From NCBI GenBank assembly GCA_919901705.1, contig CAKKPR010000047.1, forward strand, positions 1 through 8,054: DNA of 8,054 nucleotides. The letters run 5' to 3'. This DNA comes from Thermodesulfovibrionales bacterium (lineage in GTDB: Bacteria > Nitrospirota > Thermodesulfovibrionia > Thermodesulfovibrionales > UBA1546). Below the pieces are notes generated by a model. That model did not search any database, was not told the DNA's origin, and saw nothing but the letters and a program-made list of their open reading frames with translations. Both the position numbers and the translations under genes were made by a program. This document shows positions 1 through 5,998 of this stretch, piece by piece. The first letter of the stretch is position 1; the number at the start of each line of letters is the position of its first letter.

Positions 1-79
1 TGCATTTTTCATATTTTAAAGGGTCGTCTTTGGTCAGATACCTGAGAAATATATTGGTGTCTATGAATTTTTTCTTCAT
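1..79 (-). CDS. VapC-like PIN-domain toxin, N-terminal 26 residues (cut by window edge)
   Basis: The minus strand reads ATG at 79-77 and stays open to the window edge, giving a protein that begins MKKKFIDTNIFLRYLTKDDP. The FIDTNIFLRYL segment is the hallmark first strand of PIN-domain ribonucleases; the Asp at residue 7 is the first of the conserved acidic metal ligands. The start lies two bases after the stop codon of the AbrB-type gene at 82-339, the usual antitoxin-then-toxin order of vapBC. By family knowledge it would be a Mg-dependent RNase held inactive by its antitoxin. Only the first strand is visible, so the remaining catalytic acids and the integrity of the gene cannot be judged. 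An alternative is a PIN protein outside a toxin system, but the pairing makes VapC most likely. Confidence 0.82.
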   Translation of the reverse strand, partial: MKKKFIDTNIFLRYLTKDDPLKYEKC

Positions 80-81
80 AG

Positions 82-339
82 CTATCTGCCTGTCACTGCT
101 CTTTTAGCAATTTTCTTTTTAACCTCTTCTCTGATCTTACGAAAATCTATTGGTTTCTCCTTTCCTGACACCTTTATTGAGCCTCCGATATCAAGAATAT
201 TGCCTGTTAAAGGCTTTATAACAGCATGATTCCCCTCAACAACGATAATCACCCTTTCTAACGGTTTCAGGTTCAATGCCTTTCTGACCTCTTTTGGTAT
301 CGTCATCTGGCCTTTTGATGTTAGTACTGCAACTGGCAT
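82..339 (-). CDS. AbrB/SpoVT-type antitoxin (VapB-like)
   Basis: This 85-residue protein begins with a swapped-hairpin AbrB fold: VLTSKGQMTIPKEVRKALNL at residues 5-24 is the classic AbrB/MazE signature, followed by the second half (ERVIIVVEGNHAVIKPL, about 28-44). The rest is a basic, charged tail (REEVKKKIAKR) of the kind antitoxins use to embrace the toxin. By family knowledge it would dimerise, bind its own promoter through the N-terminal domain and neutralise the PIN toxin encoded two bases downstream. A GGAGG ribosome site five bases before the ATG supports this start. Upstream lie a plausible promoter and a direct repeat that could be its operator. The domain call is firm; the VapB role rests on the neighbouring PIN gene. 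Confidence 0.9.
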   Translation of the reverse strand: MPVAVLTSKGQMTIPKEVRKALNLKPLERVIIVVEGNHAVIKPLTGNILDIGGSIKVSGKEKPIDFRKIREEVKKKIAKRAVTGR

Positions 340-359
340 ATTTTCCTCCTTATTCTATA

Positions 360-396
360 TTTTCTTACATTTTATCATTTTTCTTACTTTTATACA
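360..396. repeat. AT-rich direct repeat over the abrB promoter (possible operator)
   Basis: TTTTCTTAC occurs at 360-368 and again at 379-387, and the similarity continues on the right side of each copy (ATTTTATCA against TTTTATACA). The 19-base spacing is close to two helical turns, and the repeat overlaps the candidate -10 and spacer of the antitoxin promoter. AbrB-type antitoxins commonly autoregulate, so this could be the binding site. It could also be chance in AT-rich sequence. Confidence 0.35.
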
Positions 397-397
397 A
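369..397 (-). promoter_or_regulatory. Candidate sigma-70 promoter of the abrB-vapC pair
   Basis: On the minus strand, TTGTAT (397-392) and TAAAAT (374-369) are separated by 17 bases and lie about 30 bases upstream of the antitoxin ATG. The stretch is very AT-rich, so chance matches are easy; this is a pattern match only. Confidence 0.4.
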
Positions 398-447
398 TTA
401 GGCAACATGCATTTTACGCAGGAAAAAAGATTTTTGCCGATTTGCCT

Positions 448-771
448 CTACCTCAGCAGCCGTTCCTGCAGCTGGTCCTGCAAATCCCTTCTGCCGTCCA
501 AAACAGCATGAATGAAAACGCTCTTGGCTCTAATTTCATATATGATACGGTAGGGCTTAAAAAATATTTCTCTAAAATCTACGATTCCCCAGCGTTGAAG
601 CTCCGGCGGGTAGCTGCCTCGCGCAGGCATTGTCTCCAGAGAGGCCATGGCTTTTTGTATGTTGTCAAGCAGGCGCTCAGCCTTTCCCGGCGAGTCATTA
701 TTTGCCACATACCTGCCGATTGCGTAAAGGTCATCAAACGCAACATCATCAATATGGATTTCGTATTTCAA
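448..771 (-). CDS. RelE/ParE-family toxin, TTG start
   Basis: This protein of 107 residues has the RelE/ParE layout. Two N-terminal helices (about 8-48) are followed by the beta core with FREIFFKPYRIIYEI (about 67-81) and a closing strand with VLDGRRDLQDQLQERLL. The central YRIIYEI and terminal VLDGRRDL blocks are typical. Members act either as ribosome-dependent mRNA interferases (RelE) or gyrase poisons (ParE); the sequence alone does not decide, although the helical N-terminus leans to ParE. The start codon is TTG at 771-769, overlapping the antitoxin stop as TTGA, with an AGGA ribosome site just upstream. The weak start and overlap would keep toxin output below antitoxin output. The gene looks intact. 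Confidence 0.9.
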   Translation of the reverse strand: MKYEIHIDDVAFDDLYAIGRYVANNDSPGKAERLLDNIQKAMASLETMPARGSYPPELQRWGIVDFREIFFKPYRIIYEIRAKSVFIHAVLDGRRDLQDQLQERLLR

Positions 772-1052
772 GGCTTCCTGGCAGAGCTTATTTTCTTCTT
801 TAATTCGCTGAATGCCTGATGAATTGGTTTGTGCCTGCCTTTAAGCATATCTTTTCTTCCCATTGCTAGGATCTTCAGCAATGCCATGCTCTCCCGGTCT
901 TTTTCATATTCCTTTATGTCCTGAATTATTACCCGCGCCTCTCCGTTTACTGTTACAACAACAGGGCTGCCGCTCTCGGATATTTCGCTGATAATTTCCG
1001 ATGCATGAGATTTAATATAACTTATGGGTTTCACAGTTTCGCTTAGTTTCAT
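768..1052 (-). CDS. Phd/YefM-family antitoxin
   Basis: The 94-residue protein has the Phd/YefM N-terminal DNA-binding fold. An initial strand and helix (KPISYIKSHASEIISEI, about 8-24) lead into SGSPVVVTVNGEARVIIQDI (27-46), the conserved hairpin of the family. Its charged C-terminal half would be the disordered toxin-binding part. It lies directly before, and overlaps by four bases, a RelE/ParE toxin, which is the normal operon order. AGGAG is placed about seven bases before the ATG. A 15-base palindrome overlapping the likely -10 box upstream fits the autorepression known for this family. The first residues (MKLSETVKPISY) match the usual antitoxin start, so the start is well supported. Confidence 0.92.
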   Translation of the reverse strand: MKLSETVKPISYIKSHASEIISEISESGSPVVVTVNGEARVIIQDIKEYEKDRESMALLKILAMGRKDMLKGRHKPIHQAFSELKKKISSARKP

Positions 1053-1090
1053 ATAGACTCCTTTCAGTGAGGCTGAATATAGTCTATATT
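1051..1090. promoter_or_regulatory. Palindromic operator with a second half-site at the ribosome site
   Basis: AATATAG-T-CTATATT at 1076-1090 is a perfect 7+7 palindrome. ATATAGACT at 1051-1059 repeats the left arm (ATATAGTCT at 1077-1085) with one change, 26 bases away, and sits between the AGGAG ribosome site and the antitoxin start. Phd/YefM-type antitoxins bind such palindromes in their own promoters; assignment to this antitoxin is inference from position. Confidence 0.5.
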
Positions 1091-1110
1091 ATGGTCTGGT
1101 AACTTTGCAA
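1083..1110 (-). promoter_or_regulatory. Candidate promoter of the phd-parE pair
   Basis: On the minus strand TTGCAA (1110-1105) and TATAGA (1088-1083) are spaced by 16 bases, upstream of the antitoxin ATG at 1052. The -10 lies inside a palindrome, the usual arrangement for an autoregulated toxin-antitoxin promoter. Confidence 0.5.
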
Positions 1111-1122
1111 GGTTTAAGGGAC

Positions 1123-1263
1123 TGTTGAAAAAGTCTTTTTTCCTGTCATTGCGAGCGAAGCGTGGCAATCTCGCATTTAATAAAATCAATGGGTTAGAGA
1201 TTGCTTCGTCGTCCCGAAGGCTTTCGGGACTCCTCGCAATGACATGTGACGAGTTTTTCAACA
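1123..1263. repeat. Dispersed palindromic repeat, copy A (nested inverted repeats)
   Basis: Three nested or side-by-side inverted repeats are visible. The outer arms are TGTTGAAAAA (1123-1132) and TTTTTCAACA (1254-1263). The inner arms are TGTCATTGCGAG (1144-1155) and CTCGCAATGACA (1233-1244), a perfect 12-base match. Within these lie GCAATCTC/GAGATTGC (1165-1172, 1197-1204) and a tight hairpin GTCCCGAA/TTCGGGAC (1211-1218, 1223-1230). The element folds as a long stem with two side hairpins. A shorter relative lies at 4717-4785. It falls between cysM and the phd-parE promoter and may act as a transcript end or stabiliser for the biosynthetic operon. It encodes no protein; the apparent reading frame across it is spurious. 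Confidence 0.85.
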
Positions 1264-1328
1264 AGCTGTTAATGTAGAGGCTTGTCAAGTTTGATTCTGA
1301 GGTTATTCTTAACGACAGTTTATATTTT

Positions 1329-2237
1329 CTACGGCGGGCATTTCGCGCAGACAGAGGTGAATAACGCGGTGCTTAAATACCTGTCTCCCCTGTCAGGCAG
1401 AATAACAACAATCGTCCCCTCTTTCATCTCTTTGGCCTTCTTAATCGCTGCCCACATTGCAGCGCCGCTGGACATACCGACAAAAAGCCCTTCTTCAACA
1501 GCAAGACGTCTTGTTGTGTTAAAGGCATCCTCATCATTCACGTTCAGCTTTTCATCAAGGGCTGAGGGATTGAATATCTTCGGTACAATGGACTCATTCA
1601 TGTTTTTCAGTCCCTGAATCCTGTGACCCAGTAAAGGCTCGACCCCGACTATCCTGATATTGCTATTGTATTCCTTTAGTCTCCTGCCTGCACCCATCAA
1701 AGTCCCTGTTGTGCCCATTCCTGCGATAAATACGCTCACCTCGCCTTTTGTCTGCTCGTATATTTCTTTGCCGGTTGTTTCGTAATGGGCCTTTATATTC
1801 GCCTCATTGTCAAACTGGTTCGGCATAAAATAGTTGTTTTTATTTTCATCGAAAATCTTGTGCGCAAGCCTTATTGCGCCGTCTGTTCCTTCATTCCCCG
1901 GACTTAAGACAAGCTCTGCTCCGAACGCCTCAAGAACCTTTCTTCTTTCCATGCTCACGCACTCAGGCATAACGAGTTTAACTTTATAACCCTTCGCAGT
2001 GCCGACCATTGCAAGGCCAATCCCTGTATTGCCGGAAGTAGCCTCAAGTATGGTTGCGCCATTTTTGAGTTTGCCTGATTTTTCAGCTTCCTGAACCATA
2101 TAATAAGCAATCCTGTCTTTTACGGAACCGCCGGGATTGTTTCCTTCAAGCTTGGCTAATATCCTTACCCTGGGGTTCGGGTTAATCTTGTCGAGTCTTG
2201 CTAAAGGGGTATTGCCTATGCAGTCAAGAATGCTCAT
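1329..2237 (-). CDS. cysM: Cysteine synthase B (CysM, PLP-dependent)
   Basis: This 302-residue fold-type II PLP enzyme replaces the leaving group of an activated serine with sulfur to give cysteine. Visible motifs are IGNTPLARL at 7-15, the Schiff-base lysine in PGGSVKDR (Lys40), the substrate loop TSGNTG at 67-72, the PLP phosphate loop GMGTTGT at 172-178, and CysM-type DRGDRYLST near the C-terminus. Residues 208-221 (LKNMNESIVPKIF) resemble the segment of mycobacterial CysM (LRNMDEGFVPELY, recalled from memory) that handles O-phosphoserine and the CysO thiocarboxylate. With a CysO-like carrier in the same operon, the carrier rather than free sulfide may be the sulfur donor; this is inference. 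The tail ends in CAKCPP, with a CxxC pair at 297 and 300. The ATG overlaps the lysC stop by one base (TAATG). Confidence 0.93.
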   Translation of the reverse strand: MSILDCIGNTPLARLDKINPNPRVRILAKLEGNNPGGSVKDRIAYYMVQEAEKSGKLKNGATILEATSGNTGIGLAMVGTAKGYKVKLVMPECVSMERRKVLEAFGAELVLSPGNEGTDGAIRLAHKIFDENKNNYFMPNQFDNEANIKAHYETTGKEIYEQTKGEVSVFIAGMGTTGTLMGAGRRLKEYNSNIRIVGVEPLLGHRIQGLKNMNESIVPKIFNPSALDEKLNVNDEDAFNTTRRLAVEEGLFVGMSSGAAMWAAIKKAKEMKEGTIVVILPDRGDRYLSTALFTSVCAKCPP

Positions 2238-3481
2238 TACGCCCTTGCCTCTCGCTGCGAGTCGCTCCCGACCGCCAGTCCGAATACATCATGCAGTACC
2301 CTGACTGCAAGCTCCGTGTATTTTGAATCAATCACGCACGAGACTTTTATCTCTGATGTGCTTATCATCAATATGTTGACTCCATGTTTTGAAAGTGTCT
2401 CGAACATCTTTGCTGCGACTCCTGAATGGGTCCTCATGCCTACGCCTACAACAGATATCTTTGCAATATCGTCTCTTAAGGCAACGCTCTTTGCGCCAAG
2501 CTCCTTTGCAATTTCCTCTGTAATCTTCAGCGCCTTTTTGCTGTCTGTCTTCGGCACTGTGAATGATATATCCGCTGCCTTGCCGTCGCTGCTTACGTTC
2601 TGGACAATCATGTCAACAACAACATTTGCATTTGCAATTGCATTGAATATCCTTGCTGCAATCCCCGGCTTATCAGGAACAGACAGAATAGTAAGTTTCA
2701 CCTGGTTTTTATCATAAGCAACTCCTGCTACAACGACATCTTCCATGTCCTTATCCTCCTTGACAACAAGTGTTCCCGGATTATCATTAAAGCTGGACCT
2801 CACAACAGTCGGGACATTATATTTCATGGCAAATTCAACAGACCTTGTCTGCAATACCTTTGCGCCGAGGCTTGCAAGCTCAAGCATCTCTTCGTAGGAA
2901 ATCTTTTTAAGCTTCCTTGCTTCAGGAACAATATTAGGGTCTGTTGTATAAACACCGTCAACGTCAGTGTAAATCTCGCAGAGGTCCGCATTAAGGGCTG
3001 CTGCAATAGCAACCGCTGAAAGGTCAGAGCCTCCTCTGCCTAGCGTTGTGACATCCTGATTTTCTGTAATACCCTGAAAACCTGCAACAACGATTATATA
3101 TCCTTCATCAAGGGCCTTCCTTGCCCTGTCGCCTGTAATTTTTGCTATCCTTGCCTTTGTATGGACATCATCCGTTATTATCCCCATCTGCCTTCCTGTA
3201 AGCGCCATGGCCTTGCATCCAAGGTCTTCGATAGCCATGGCTGTGAGAGCGCTGGTGACCCTTTCACCTGAAGAAAGGAGCATGTCCATCTCCCTTTCAT
3301 TGGGGTTTGACGATACCTGATGCGCAAGGTTTATCATCTTGTCTGTCTCGCCTGACATTGCAGAGACAACAACCACAACCCTATGCCCTTCTTTTGCAGT
3401 CCTTGCAACACGAGCCGCGACATTCTTTATCCTTTCAACATTGGCAACAGATGTGCCTCCGTATTTCTGAACTATGAGCAC
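2237..3481 (-). CDS. lysC: Aspartate kinase with two ACT domains
   Basis: LysC phosphorylates aspartate in the cytoplasm, the first step toward lysine, threonine and methionine. The 414 residues start with the nucleotide-binding signature KYGGTSV (6-12) and carry GRGGSD (148-153) and YTDVDGVYTTDP (171-182) in the kinase domain (about 1-245). Two ACT regulatory domains follow (about 262-335, with VPDKPGIAARIF; about 341-405, with GVGMRTHSGVAAKMF). This single-function form is usually inhibited by lysine and/or threonine; which one applies here cannot be read from the sequence. The start codon is GTG at 3481-3479, overlapping the preceding stop by one base (TAGTG), with GGAG and GGGGG upstream. 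Its neighbours, ThrC and an ApgM-type enzyme, place it in an aspartate-family operon. Confidence 0.96.
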   Translation of the reverse strand: MLIVQKYGGTSVANVERIKNVAARVARTAKEGHRVVVVVSAMSGETDKMINLAHQVSSNPNEREMDMLLSSGERVTSALTAMAIEDLGCKAMALTGRQMGIITDDVHTKARIAKITGDRARKALDEGYIIVVAGFQGITENQDVTTLGRGGSDLSAVAIAAALNADLCEIYTDVDGVYTTDPNIVPEARKLKKISYEEMLELASLGAKVLQTRSVEFAMKYNVPTVVRSSFNDNPGTLVVKEDKDMEDVVVAGVAYDKNQVKLTILSVPDKPGIAARIFNAIANANVVVDMIVQNVSSDGKAADISFTVPKTDSKKALKITEEIAKELGAKSVALRDDIAKISVVGVGMRTHSGVAAKMFETLSKHGVNILMISTSEIKVSCVIDSKYTELAVRVLHDVFGLAVGSDSQREARA

Positions 3482-4698
3482 TACTCCGGAACCCCCTTGA
3501 TAAAATAATCCATGAGTTTATACCCTTCTTCAATCACAACTATATCTTTCCTTTCTGTAATGGATTCGTCATAGGCAACGCCTTCATTCTTCTTTTTGTG
3601 TTTGCTGTCGAAAATAACAAAAGGCACAGGCTCACCGGTATGGGTCCTTAGCTCTATCGGTGTTGCATGGTCAGGCATAAGTAAAATTTTGTATTCATTA
3701 AACTTCTTTATCCCCTTCATGACAGTGCCGACAACCAGCGCGTCAAAATCCTCTATTGCCTTAATCTTATCCTTGTAATTTCCGGAGTGCCCTGCTTCAT
3801 CAGGCGCCTCTACATGTATATAAACAAAATCAACTTTTTCAAGCGCTTTCAATGCTGCCTCTGCTTTACCGACATAATTGGTATCAAGCCAGCCTGTAAT
3901 GCCGGGAACCTGAAGTATCTCAAAACCCGCATAAATGCCAAGCCCCTTTGTAAGGTCCACTGCTGAAACCAGAGCGCCATCAATGGAATATCTTTCCCTG
4001 AATTTTGACAATCTTGGTTTCTTGCCCTGTCCCCAGAGCCAGATGCTGTTTGCAGGGTTCTTGCCTTGGCCTATTCGCTCCCTGTTTACCGCGTGGCTTT
4101 CAAGAATATCAACAGAATTTATCATCAGCTCCCTGATAACTTCTTCTCCCGAGCCGACAGGCAGATAATCAGCTATATCTTTTCCCAATATGTCATGAGG
4201 CGGAGCGCATTCTATTTCCGACTCGCCGCCGGACCATACCATCAGATGCCTGTAACTCACTCCTCTGTAAAATTTTATCTTTTCAGTGCTGAGATCCCTG
4301 TCTATATCTTTTATAAGCAGGCCGGCCTCTTCTGTTGAAATATGGCCTCCGCTGTAATCATGCATAACTGCCTGTGTCTTGTCCTTATTGAATTTGAGAG
4401 TAACAAGGTTACACCTGTAAGCAACATCATTATCCTTAAGAGCAATCCCTATGCTTGCTGCTTCCAGCGGCGCCCTGCCGGTATAAAACTTTTGCGGGTC
4501 ATATCCGAGTATGCTCAAATTGGCAACATCAGAGCCCGGATGAAGGCCTGCAGGCACCGTCCGAACCCTGCCGATAATTCCCTCACCTGCAAGCTTATCC
4601 ATGTTTGGCGTGAACGCTGCCTGCAAAGGAGTCTTTCCCCCCAGTTCTTTTATTGGCCTGTCAGCCATTCCGTCGCCGATTATTACAATATATTTCAT
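3481..4698 (-). CDS. ApgM-family phosphotransferase, probable homoserine kinase (ThrB2-type)
   Basis: The 405-residue protein belongs to the alkaline-phosphatase-superfamily group of cofactor-independent phosphoglycerate mutases of archaeal type (ApgM). Metal-site motifs are visible: IIGDGMAD (6-13), PGSDVANLSILGYDP (54-68, Ser56 the likely nucleophile), HVEAPDEAGH (295-304), PDHATP (342-347) and HTGEPVPF (353-360). Annotation pipelines usually call this phosphoglycerate mutase. Placed between threonine synthase and aspartokinase, however, it more likely supplies O-phosphohomoserine, a role assigned to some members of this family; no GHMP-type thrB is present in the window. The start was set at the ATG at 4698, which begins MKYIVIIGDG and has AAGGGA upstream. 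The frame stays open to 4770, but those 24 extra codons come from the palindromic repeat. Confidence 0.88.
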   Translation of the reverse strand: MKYIVIIGDGMADRPIKELGGKTPLQAAFTPNMDKLAGEGIIGRVRTVPAGLHPGSDVANLSILGYDPQKFYTGRAPLEAASIGIALKDNDVAYRCNLVTLKFNKDKTQAVMHDYSGGHISTEEAGLLIKDIDRDLSTEKIKFYRGVSYRHLMVWSGGESEIECAPPHDILGKDIADYLPVGSGEEVIRELMINSVDILESHAVNRERIGQGKNPANSIWLWGQGKKPRLSKFRERYSIDGALVSAVDLTKGLGIYAGFEILQVPGITGWLDTNYVGKAEAALKALEKVDFVYIHVEAPDEAGHSGNYKDKIKAIEDFDALVVGTVMKGIKKFNEYKILLMPDHATPIELRTHTGEPVPFVIFDSKHKKKNEGVAYDESITERKDIVVIEEGYKLMDYFIKGVPE

Positions 4699-4716
4699 CT
4701 GAGTATCCCTTGTATT

Positions 4717-4785
4717 GTCATTGCGAGCCAAAGGCGTGGCAATCTTGTCTTTGAGATTGCGTCGTCGCATGCTCCTCGCAATGAC
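4717..4785. repeat. Dispersed palindromic repeat, copy B (inside the operon)
   Basis: The arms are GTCATTGCGAG (4717-4727) and CTCGCAATGAC (4775-4785), a perfect 11-base inverted repeat. Inner arms GCAATCT (4739-4745) and AGATTGC (4754-4760) form a second stem. The arms and the GGCGTGGCAATCT and GAGATTGCGTCGTCG blocks match copy A at 1144-1244, while the GTCCCGAA hairpin and outer TGTTGAAAAA arms of A are absent. It fills much of the 132-base space between thrC and the ApgM-type gene, so it is probably transcribed. A hairpin there could protect the upstream message or lower downstream expression. Confidence 0.85.
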
Positions 4786-4830
4786 GTCTTTGCACGCTTT
4801 TATTAAAAAATCCTTGAACGCCGACAGCTT

Positions 4831-5919
4831 TTATATTATCCCTTTCAATGCCTTCTCTACTTCGCCTATATCCGTTTTAACCTTTATTGGTTCTTTTGAC
4901 ACCCTGAACACTGTATCAGGGTCCTTAAGCCCGTGGCCTGTCAAAGTGCAAACTACAGTGTCTCCTGCATTGAAATAACCCTCTTTATTTAACTTTATCA
5001 CACCTGCCAGAGACGCGGCAGATGCAGGTTCGCAGAATATCCCTTCTGTTGATGCAATAAGACTGTAGGCCTTCAGTATCTCCTCGTCTGTTACAGACTC
5101 TATTCTTCCGCCTGATTCATCCCTTGCAGCTACTGCTCCTTTCCAGCTTGCCGGGTTGCCGATTCTTATTGCAGTGGCTATTGTCTCAGGCTTTTCTACC
5201 CTATGGCCAAGAACAATCGGCGCAGCGCCCGCTGCCTGAAACCCGAGCATAACAGGCAGAGATGCAGACCTGCCTTTTTTGTGATATTCCTTGTAGCCAT
5301 TCCAGTAAGCAGTAATATTACCTGCATTGCCCACGGGCAATACATGATATTTAGGTGTAAAGCCAAGCTGGTCGCAGACCTCGAAGCTGGCTGTTTTCTG
5401 GCCTTCCAGCCTGAATGGATTTATTGAATTAACAAGCGTTATCGGATGTTTTTCAACAAGTATCTTGACTATGTTAAGCGCTTCGTCAAAATTGCCCTCT
5501 ATCTGAAGCACGTATGCTCCGTGAACCAATGCCTGAGCCAGCTTGCCAAGGGCAATCTTTCCCTGCGGAATAAGAACTATTGCCTTTATATTAGCCCTTG
5601 CTGCATAAGCTGCGGCAGAGGCAGATGTATTTCCGGTTGATGCGCATATCACTGCCTTTGACCCGGCCTCAACAGCCTTTGATAAGGCAAGCGTCATGCC
5701 CCTGTCTTTGAAAGAACCTGTTGGGTTAGCGCCCTCGAACTTGAAATAAATCTCAAGGTCAATGCCATGTTTTTTCAGGTTCACTGCCTTTATGAGAGGC
5801 GTGTTTCCCTCTTTCAGAGTAACGACCGGAGCCCCGCTGTTAACAGGAAGAAACTCCCTGTATTCTTCTATTATTCCCTTCCATAATTTTTTTGAACTTT
5901 TATCGATTTCAATCGTCAT
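4831..5919 (-). CDS. thrC: Threonine synthase, canonical copy
   Basis: ThrC converts O-phosphohomoserine to threonine with PLP. The 362 residues carry the full set of signatures: EGNTPLIKA (37-45), the Schiff-base lysine in GSFKDRG (Lys71), ASTGNTSASAAAYAA (93-107), the phosphate-binding GNAGN (197-201), and CTLTGHGLKDPDT near the C-terminus. The length fits the short bacterial class without an N-terminal zinc ribbon. It is followed, after the repeat spacer, by the probable homoserine kinase and aspartokinase, a coherent threonine pathway set. The ATG at 5919 has only a weak AAG-type ribosome site, unlike its neighbours; no better start codon lies nearby. It is a clear paralogue of the gene at 6594-7832, which lacks GNAGN, so this copy is the better candidate for the true threonine synthase. 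Confidence 0.95.
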   Translation of the reverse strand: MTIEIDKSSKKLWKGIIEEYREFLPVNSGAPVVTLKEGNTPLIKAVNLKKHGIDLEIYFKFEGANPTGSFKDRGMTLALSKAVEAGSKAVICASTGNTSASAAAYAARANIKAIVLIPQGKIALGKLAQALVHGAYVLQIEGNFDEALNIVKILVEKHPITLVNSINPFRLEGQKTASFEVCDQLGFTPKYHVLPVGNAGNITAYWNGYKEYHKKGRSASLPVMLGFQAAGAAPIVLGHRVEKPETIATAIRIGNPASWKGAVAARDESGGRIESVTDEEILKAYSLIASTEGIFCEPASAASLAGVIKLNKEGYFNAGDTVVCTLTGHGLKDPDTVFRVSKEPIKVKTDIGEVEKALKGII

Positions 5920-5945
5920 AAATTCTTAGTTATAGTGTTGAGCGT

Positions 5946-5987
5946 TCAGTGTTATAGCGCAAAAGATTTTCTCATAAACGCCATAAC
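5946..5987. repeat. Inverted repeat in the NIL-thrC spacer
   Basis: GTTATAGCG (5951-5959) can pair with CGCCATAAC (5979-5987) with one G-T wobble, giving a hairpin with a 19-base loop in the 79-base spacer before thrC. There is no U-run after it on the minus strand, so it does not look like a terminator. The adjacent TCAGTGTTA (5946-5954) is the inverse of TAACACTGA at 6291-6299 in the next spacer. Confidence 0.4.
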
Positions 5988-5998
5988 TCAATACCGCT

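Noticed and set aside
421..438. Possible terminator after the ParE toxin (GG-A-run, T-run-CC)
   Set aside because: The stem is nearly all A-T with a mismatch next to only two G-C pairs, too weak to call.
442..819. Plus-strand reading frame of 125 codons
   Set aside because: It lies antisense to the ParE toxin, has no recognisable domain and has no supporting ribosome site.
1144..1244. CRISPR array or tRNA-like cloverleaf in the repeat element
   Set aside because: There are no regularly spaced direct repeats, and the stems do not match tRNA arm lengths or conserved positions; it is a nested inverted repeat.
1064..1288. A 74-codon minus-strand reading frame across the spacer after cysM
   Set aside because: It is the translation of the palindromic repeat (ARSPESLRDDEA and LPRFARND-type residues), has no ribosome site and covers the phd-parE promoter.
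1302..1313. Small hairpin GTTA-TTCT-TAAC just after cysM as operon terminator
   Set aside because: Four weak pairs and no U-run on the transcribed strand. The operon end is more likely at or beyond the repeat, but I cannot show it.
1282..1617. Plus-strand reading frame with hydrophobic stretches
   Set aside because: It is antisense to the cysM 3' part; the hydrophobicity reflects the complementary codons of a well-conserved gene.
4342..4806. Plus-strand 154-codon reading frame
   Set aside because: It is antisense to the ApgM-type gene and runs into repeat copy B; no family resemblance.
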